Below, piece after piece: positions 30,343-36,083 of a DNA stretch of 36,083 bases (within the stretch, counting starts at the first letter, position 1; each line of letters opens with the position of its first letter). Source of the DNA: an uncultured Pelagibacteraceae bacterium (GTDB lineage Bacteria; Pseudomonadota; Alphaproteobacteria; Pelagibacterales; Pelagibacteraceae); contig CACASB010000009.1 of the NCBI GenBank assembly GCA_902535155.1, positions 1 through 36,083 of the forward strand. Reading direction: 5' to 3'. Below the pieces are notes generated by a model, which did not search any database, was not told the origin of the DNA, and saw only the letters and a program-made list of their open reading frames with translations. The position numbers were made by a program, and so were the translations under genes.

Positions 30343-30627
30343 ATGACATATAAAATAGAGGAAAACGGAAATTCGAGGATTATTCATCTGACAGGAGAAA
30401 TTGATATGGATGTAGCAGACAAAGCAAGGCAATCGATATTACCATTGATTGAAGCAGGACACGAAGTTCATTTAAATTTGAGTAAAGTTGAATATATGGA
30501 TTCATCTGGAATTTCAGTTTTAATTGAAAGTAAAAAATTGTCTGAAAAAAAAAATACAAAGTTCGAACTAGTTGAAGTCAGTAAACCAGTAGAAAAAGTT
30601 TTAGCAATGGCAAGGAAATTTTTATGA
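30343..30627 (+). CDS. STAS-domain anti-sigma-factor-antagonist-like protein (RsbV/SpoIIAA family), copy 1
   Basis: 94 aa; HLTGEIDMDVADKARQSILPLIEAGHEVHLNLSKVEYMDSSGISVLIES with the phosphorylatable DSSGIS motif. Confidence 0.93.
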   Translation: MTYKIEENGNSRIIHLTGEIDMDVADKARQSILPLIEAGHEVHLNLSKVEYMDSSGISVLIESKKLSEKKNTKFELVEVSKPVEKVLAMARKFL

Positions 30628-30923
30628 GTTATAAAGTTACTGAAGAGGGAAATATTGCTACTGTTCATCTTGATGGTGAAATAGATATGGATGTTACAGA
30701 AAAGGCAAAAGAAGTTATATTTCCTCATATTGATGCTGGTAAAGAAGTTCACTTAAATTTAAGCAATGTTCAATATATGGACTCTTCTGGAATATCTGTA
30801 TTAATAGAAAGTCATCAGAAAGCTTTAGAAAAAAATACAAAAGTAATAATAAAAGATGTGAGTAAATCAGTTCTTAAAGTCATTATGATGGCTAAATTAG
30901 AACAAATATTAAATTTGGAATAA
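30624..30923 (+). CDS. STAS-domain anti-sigma-factor-antagonist-like protein, copy 2 (tandem paralogue)
   Basis: 99 aa; HLDGEIDMDVTEKAKEVIFPHIDAGKEVHLNLSNVQYMDSSGISVLIES; ATGA overlap with copy 1. Confidence 0.93.
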   Translation: MSYKVTEEGNIATVHLDGEIDMDVTEKAKEVIFPHIDAGKEVHLNLSNVQYMDSSGISVLIESHQKALEKNTKVIIKDVSKSVLKVIMMAKLEQILNLE

Positions 30924-30928
30924 ATTTT

Positions 30929-31360
30929 ATGAGTGAAACTGCTCACTTAGACCATTCGGAAAAAAAGGCCTTTTTAGTAAATTCATCTAGTTTAAAAGAG
31001 GTCAGAAATTTTTGTCGCGAGGTGTTCGAAAAGCTTCAAATACAACAAGAATTAAAAGATGAATTGGTATTAGCTATTGCTGAGGCTGCGCAAAATATTG
31101 TAAAGCATGCGTTTAAAAACTCTGCTGATGTAAATGAATTAATGGTTGTTGAAATTAGTTGTGAGAATAACAAGCTTCAAATTGCATTTTATGACAGAGG
31201 CACACCTGTTGATCCAAAGAAAGTTAAACACAGAGAAATTGATAATGTTAAGCCAGGGGGCTTAGGAACCTTTTTTATTCAAGAAATAATGGATGCTGTA
31301 GAATTTAAGGATGGTAATAAGCCTTGGATAAATCATCTTGTTTTAACAAAACAATTATAA
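30929..31360 (+). CDS. RsbW/SpoIIAB-like HATPase serine kinase / anti-sigma-like protein
   Basis: 143 aa; N-box ELVLAIAEAAQNIVKHAF, G1-like FYDRGTPVDP, G2-like KPGGLGTFFIQEIMD. Confidence 0.92.
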   Translation: MSETAHLDHSEKKAFLVNSSSLKEVRNFCREVFEKLQIQQELKDELVLAIAEAAQNIVKHAFKNSADVNELMVVEISCENNKLQIAFYDRGTPVDPKKVKHREIDNVKPGGLGTFFIQEIMDAVEFKDGNKPWINHLVLTKQL

Positions 31361-31366
31361 TTATAA

Positions 31367-32608
31367 TTATCCTATTAAAGCTCCAACGTTGAATATTGGA
31401 GAATACATTGCAATCATTAATCCTCCGATCATTAAACCCATGAATACAATCATGATAGGCTCAATTAAAGAAGATAAATTATCAACAACTGTATCAAATT
31501 CTGACTCGTAATATTTGGCTACTGATCCAAACATTTCATCCAGTTGACCAGTTTGTTCACCTACAGAAATCAATTGACTAAAAGTAGGAGGAAACAAAGG
31601 ATCTTTTAAAAACAATTTTGTTAAAGTGTCTCCTGAAAAAACTCCTTTTTTTACATTTTCTAAAGACTCGAGTACGACCACATTGGTACTTACTGATTTT
31701 GCAATCTCTAAGCTCTCTAATAAATTTACACCTGCTGCACTAAGATTACCCATGATTAAGGAAATTCTTGCTAACATAGATTTTAATATCATATCACCAA
31801 ATATTGGAAGCTTTAAAACCTGTTTGTGCCATAAATATCTTATTTTTTCGTTTTTTGTTGTCAAATATTTGAAAGAGAAAAAAAATATAACTAAAATTAA
31901 AAACATCAGCTTTCCTCCTGTACCTCTAAGAAAATCACTCATACTCATAATTGTTGCTGTTGCTGCTGGAAGTTCAATACCCATTCCATCATACATTTTT
32001 GCAAAAACTGGAACTACTTTAATTAACATGAATGCACTTACTGTAATAGCAACAGTAAACATTATACTCGGATACATTAGAGCACCTTTAATTTTCTTTT
32101 TAATTGCCTCTTTTTTTTCGAGAGACTCAACTATTTTGAGCAGGAATACATCTAGCTTACCACTAGCTTCACCTGCTTTTATCAAATTTATATAAACGTT
32201 ATCAAATAACTCTGGGTATTTTTCAAAACATTTTGAAAGAGTAACACCCCCCTCTAAACTTTTTCTAATATCCTCAATGACGTCTTTCATTGCGGGGCTT
32301 TCTATTTGATCCCTTAACATTCCTAATACTTGAAGAATTGGCAAACCTGCTTTTACCATTGTAGCAAACTGCTTGGAAAATATTAAAACATCTTCTACTT
32401 TTGCTTTCTTTTTACCAAATAAAGAGGAGCCTTTTTTCTTTTTGACTGTCTTATCCTCTTTTTTTTTACCCTTAGCAGCTCTAATTAAATTTGTGATTAT
32501 TATTTTTTGCTCTTTTAGTTTGTGGGAAGCTTCATCTGGATTTATAGCTTCAATATTTCCTTCAACATATTTTCCGTCTGAAATTCCTTTATAAGCGTAA
32601 GTATCCAT
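31367..32608 (-). CDS. pilC: Type IV pilus inner-membrane platform protein
   Basis: 413 aa; VEDVLIFSKQFATMVKAGLPILQVLGML...LFDNVYINLIKAGEASGKLDVFL...LSSLIEPIMIVFMGLMIGGLMIAMYSPIFNVG. Confidence 0.96.
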   Translation of the reverse strand: MDTYAYKGISDGKYVEGNIEAINPDEASHKLKEQKIIITNLIRAAKGKKKEDKTVKKKKGSSLFGKKKAKVEDVLIFSKQFATMVKAGLPILQVLGMLRDQIESPAMKDVIEDIRKSLEGGVTLSKCFEKYPELFDNVYINLIKAGEASGKLDVFLLKIVESLEKKEAIKKKIKGALMYPSIMFTVAITVSAFMLIKVVPVFAKMYDGMGIELPAATATIMSMSDFLRGTGGKLMFLILVIFFFSFKYLTTKNEKIRYLWHKQVLKLPIFGDMILKSMLARISLIMGNLSAAGVNLLESLEIAKSVSTNVVVLESLENVKKGVFSGDTLTKLFLKDPLFPPTFSQLISVGEQTGQLDEMFGSVAKYYESEFDTVVDNLSSLIEPIMIVFMGLMIGGLMIAMYSPIFNVGALIG

Positions 32609-32620
32609 AAAAATTTACTA

Positions 32621-34370
32621 TTACTCGTTTGATAAGACTCTTTCGTACTCTCTAAAATTTAATTCTCCACTTGCAATAAGTCTTTTTCCCATATCTTGCA
32701 TAGTTTGAAAACCCTCTTTAATAGCGATTTCTCTTAGTTCAGGTGTAGTAGCTTTTCTTAAAATAGCCTCTTTCAAAGGTTTTGACACAACTAAGATTTC
32801 ATATATACCTTGTCTTCCTTTATATCCCGTATTACTACAAACCTCACATCCCTTGCCTTTAATTGCTTTTACTCTTGAAGCTTGTTCGGCGCTGAAACCT
32901 AAATCTTGTAATACTTTAGGGTTTACATCATCATCAGGAATTTTACATTCTTTGCAATTTTTTCTAGCAAGTCTTTGTGCAACAACTAATTGACATGCTG
33001 CGCTTATTAAGTAGTCAGGTGTTCCCATATTTTGCAATCTAGTAATTGTGCTTGGCGCGTCGTTAGTATGAAGTGTACTAAAAACTAAGTGACCTGTTAA
33101 AGCTGCTTTTAATCCAATATCAACTGTTTCTTTATCTCTCATCTCACCCACCAAAATTATTTCCGGGTCTTGTCTTAAAAAAGATCTTAGAGCTTTAGCA
33201 AATGTAAAACCAATATCGTCTTTTATCTGGACTTGTCCGACACCATCTAATTCATATTCAACAGGATCTTCTGCAGTTAAAATGTTTAAATGAGGCTTGC
33301 TTACCTCTTTTAAAATACTATAAAGCGTTGTCGACTTACCTGATCCAGTTGGACCTGTAACAAGAATTAGACCCTGTGTAGAGTGAATAGATTTTCTTAA
33401 ACTCTTTAAGTCCTGGTCTTCAAAATTTAATTGCTCTAGTGTTATGTCTCCAGCGTCTTTGTTCAACACCCTCATTACAATTCTTTCATTGTTTGCAGTA
33501 GGTAAAATCGATAGACGAAGATCGATAACTTTTCCTTCTATTTTGAAATTAATGGCACCGTCTTGTGGAAGTCTACGCTCTGCAATATCAAGTTTACCCA
33601 TAATCTTAAAACGCGTTACTACAGCACCATAGTTATCATGTAAAAATTTTCTATATTGCTCTTGTTCTTGAAGCATACCATCGAGTCTGTATCTAACTCT
33701 GGATGAAAATCTATAAGGCTCTATATGAATATCACTCACTCCTTTTTTAATCGCTTCAGCAACAACGGCAGTACTGAATTTTATTACTTCAGACTCATTT
33801 TCAAGGGCTTCTATATCTTCCTCGGGAGCTTTTTCTAATACCTCTCCAGCTTCACCTAATTCAGAGTCAAAAGTTTTTTGCTTTTCCTTGTTTTCATTTC
33901 TAATTGTTGCGGTGGTAACTTCGCCATCGCTTGAAATCTTTTCAATAAATTCAGAGATTTGACTTAGTGGTGCAGCATGTAATTCAATATTTTTTTTTTG
34001 TTATTGCCTTTAAATTTCTCATCAAAGTTAGTTTGGAGCTATCTGGAATTGCTATGTGTAAAGTTTTACCATCTACTTTAAATGGTGCTACAAAATTAAC
34101 TTTTATGTAATTTGAAGGCAACACAGATTTTATATCGTTAGATATTGTAATTTTTTTTAAATCTATAATCTCTAGGTTTTGTTCCTTTACCAAAATATCT
34201 AAAATTTTTTGCTCATCAGTAAGTTTCAAATCAAAAACAGCCTCAATTTGCGATTTATTACCTTCAGAGCTTTTTTTTTTGATATTAATTAAATCTTTTC
34301 CTGAAATAACATCATTATCAATCAAGACATTAATTAAATTTATTTCGCTTTCTCTACTAATCTTTAACAT
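32621..34370 (-). pseudogene. pilB: Type IV pilus extension ATPase, split by a single-base frameshift in an A10 tract (fragments 32621..33739 and 33984..34370)
   Basis: N-terminal fragment (T2SSE N-domain-like) ends ...LKAITKKKY*; with one A fewer it continues ITKKNIELHAAPLSQISEFIEKISSDGEVTTATIRNENKEKQKTFDSELGEAGEVLEKAPEEDIEALENESEVIKFSTAVVAEAIKKGVSDIHIEP into the catalytic part (GPTGSGKST, VGEMRDKETVDIGL, CKEC...CEVC zinc motif). May be functional by slippage or a sequencing error. Confidence 0.85.
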
Positions 34371-34378
34371 AACTTATT

Positions 34379-35935
34379 TTACAAAATTCTTGGCGCTATA
34401 AACACCAAAAGTTCATTAAGTTTATCTGATTTTGACGAACCTTGAAACATTTTTCCTAAAATAGGTACTTTTGAAACCCCTGGAACAGCATCTTTTGAAT
34501 TTGCTACTTCATTTTTTTTAATTCCACCAATTACGACAATATCGCCATCAGCAACTAATAGTTTTGTTGTAATTTCCATTTTATTAATTCCAATAGAGCC
34601 AGGATTTGTTCTATCTGGAGTATCGTTATTAACTTGTATTTCCATTAAAACATTACCGTCACCAATAATACTTGGGGTAATTTTCAATATTAGAGCAGCA
34701 TCAACAAGTTGTGGTCCTGTATCGCCACTACCTGGAAGCTGAATTTGAACACCTTGTTTAATTGATGCTGTTTGATTATCTAAAGAGAAAAGTTTGGGAT
34801 TTGAAATAGTTTTGCTCAACCCTTCTGTTTCTAGAGCATCTAATTGAAGTTTTAAAACTGCAGAACCTGTTCTTCTTAAAACTCCAATTCCGCTAGTTGC
34901 TGCTCCTACAGCATTAGATGCAAAAATATTATCTGATGCACCCCCTATAGCAGCTGTGCCAGAACTAATAGCTCCTCCTGTACCTTCGGTTTCACCGACA
35001 GATGACACACCTCCTGCAGTACCACCAGCTCTAACTCTATTTCTTGTATAAGCTGCACCAAGTTTTGTTCCTAACGCACGTTCAAAGTTTGAGGTTGCTT
35101 CAACAATAAATGCTTCCATCAAAACTTGTTTTGTTCTTACATCAATTTCTCTAATTATTTTATCAACTACATCTAAATCTTTTTCTTTACCTCTTACTAT
35201 TATAGATCTTGTAGTTTTTTCCTCTGTTACTTGAATTGGAACAAATGCTCCACTTGTGGCTGTTGAGGTAAACAATTCTGTAATTGTAGCTTTAGCCTCT
35301 GCAGGTGAAATGTAATATAATCTAAAAATTTCAGAGATGATTGGTTCAACAGAGTCTTCTAATTCAACTTTCTTTTTGACTGCTTGGGCTCTTGCAGATT
35401 TATAACTTTCTTGTGAAGTTAAAGTTGATGGTGTTGCTACTCTAATTATATTACTTCCTACATCAATATCTGCTGCATAATTTTTTATATCTAAAAGAGC
35501 ATTAAATGCTTTGTCCCAAGGAACGTTAACAAGTTCTGCTGTTATAGATCCAGCAACATCTTCGCCGACAAGAATATTAATATCTCCAATCTTAGCCATT
35601 AAATTCATTGCCTCTTCATAGTCCATGTTTTGAAATTTAAAAGATACGTTCTGCTTTAAATTTGGATAATCTTCAGAAATTAAAAGGTAATTTCTCTCTT
35701 TTACAGAAGATATTTTTTTTCTTTTTTGAAGTTTTGTTACATCTGCTTCAGCAGGAATAGGTCCCATTTTTGCATCTTTTTCAATCTCAGCTTTTCCAAT
35801 TTTTTTTACATCTGTTTTTATTAGAGGTGTATCGTGTTTAAAACCTTTTACTTTTTTGCCTGTTTGAGTACATCCAGTTACAAGAAAAATTAACAAAATA
35901 AAACTTAAAATTATTTTATAGTAATCATTTTTCAT
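34379..35935 (-). CDS. pilQ: Outer-membrane secretin of PilQ/MshL type with lipoprotein signal
   Basis: 518 aa; lipobox FLVTGC; VSFKFQNMDYEEAMNLMAKIGDINILVGEDVAGSITAELVNVPWDKAFNALL; secretin core ILKITPSIIGDGNVLMEIQVNNDTP...VPILGKMFQGSSKSDKLNELLVFIAPRIL. Confidence 0.92.
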   Translation of the reverse strand: MKNDYYKIILSFILLIFLVTGCTQTGKKVKGFKHDTPLIKTDVKKIGKAEIEKDAKMGPIPAEADVTKLQKRKKISSVKERNYLLISEDYPNLKQNVSFKFQNMDYEEAMNLMAKIGDINILVGEDVAGSITAELVNVPWDKAFNALLDIKNYAADIDVGSNIIRVATPSTLTSQESYKSARAQAVKKKVELEDSVEPIISEIFRLYYISPAEAKATITELFTSTATSGAFVPIQVTEEKTTRSIIVRGKEKDLDVVDKIIREIDVRTKQVLMEAFIVEATSNFERALGTKLGAAYTRNRVRAGGTAGGVSSVGETEGTGGAISSGTAAIGGASDNIFASNAVGAATSGIGVLRRTGSAVLKLQLDALETEGLSKTISNPKLFSLDNQTASIKQGVQIQLPGSGDTGPQLVDAALILKITPSIIGDGNVLMEIQVNNDTPDRTNPGSIGINKMEITTKLLVADGDIVVIGGIKKNEVANSKDAVPGVSKVPILGKMFQGSSKSDKLNELLVFIAPRIL

Positions 35936-35938
35936 AAT

Positions 35939-36083
35939 TTATTTTTCTCTCTCAATAATCTGATTTTTAAAATTTATGACAACTAATGAATCTTCATTTT
36001 CTCTTTCAAAAACAATTTCTTTTGAGTCTAATGCAATTAATCTTACTCCTGGCGATAATTCTTCGAATAAATTTAATGTTAAA
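35939..36083 (-). CDS. C-terminal fragment of a PilP/MshK/GspC-like pilus assembly protein; runs off the right edge
   Basis: Minus-strand translation ...LTLNLFEELSPGVRLIALDSKEIVFERENEDSLVVINFKNQIIEREK*; position directly upstream of the secretin. Confidence 0.5.
   Translation of the reverse strand, partial: LTLNLFEELSPGVRLIALDSKEIVFERENEDSLVVINFKNQIIEREK

Noticed and set aside
30468-30752. 94-aa minus-strand ORF across the STAS genes
   Set aside because: Antisense to two clear STAS domains.
31626-32195. 189-aa plus-strand ORF opposite pilC
   Set aside because: Shadow ORF of pilC; hydrophobicity results from complement of pilC codons.
1-36083. CRISPR arrays, tRNA/rRNA genes, transposases, prophage
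   Set aside because: No regularly spaced repeats, no tRNA/rRNA signatures and no mobile-element proteins seen by reading; only the Lys-tail tandem repeats are repetitive.

Overview
AT-rich, densely packed alphaproteobacterial window; gene content and style resemble SAR11/Pelagibacterales (inferred, not verified). The left third is housekeeping on the minus strand: gcvP(partial)-gcvH-gcvT under a tandem glycine riboswitch, a 2OG-Fe(II) oxygenase, an EamA/DMT transporter, guaA, a TPR protein, a guaB that appears to lack its CBS domains, rlmE, a GT8-like glycosyltransferase, pssA and psd, followed by icd on the plus strand. From about 11.9 kb to the right edge is a type IV pilus locus: a PilY1-like vWA adhesin, an uncharacterised secreted protein, pilX/W/V/fimU-like minor pilins, a PilT-like ATPase, two tandem pilins, pilC, a split pilB, a lipoprotein secretin and a partial PilP/MshK-like gene. 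Inside the pilus locus sits an unusual block: a beta-propeller autotransporter, a CHASE2-SpoIIE(PP2C) phosphatase, a FecR protein with a very long histone-H1-like Lys/Ala/Pro tail, a TPR/beta-barrel outer-membrane protein, and a divergent STAS-STAS-HATPase (RsbV/RsbV/RsbW-like) operon. Together these look like a partner-switching signalling module wired into a pilus/surface system with no sigma factor visible. Other highlights: pilB is split by one extra base in an A10 run, and a 12-bp perfect inverted repeat lets the inter-aptamer strand of the glycine riboswitch pair with the gcvT start region.
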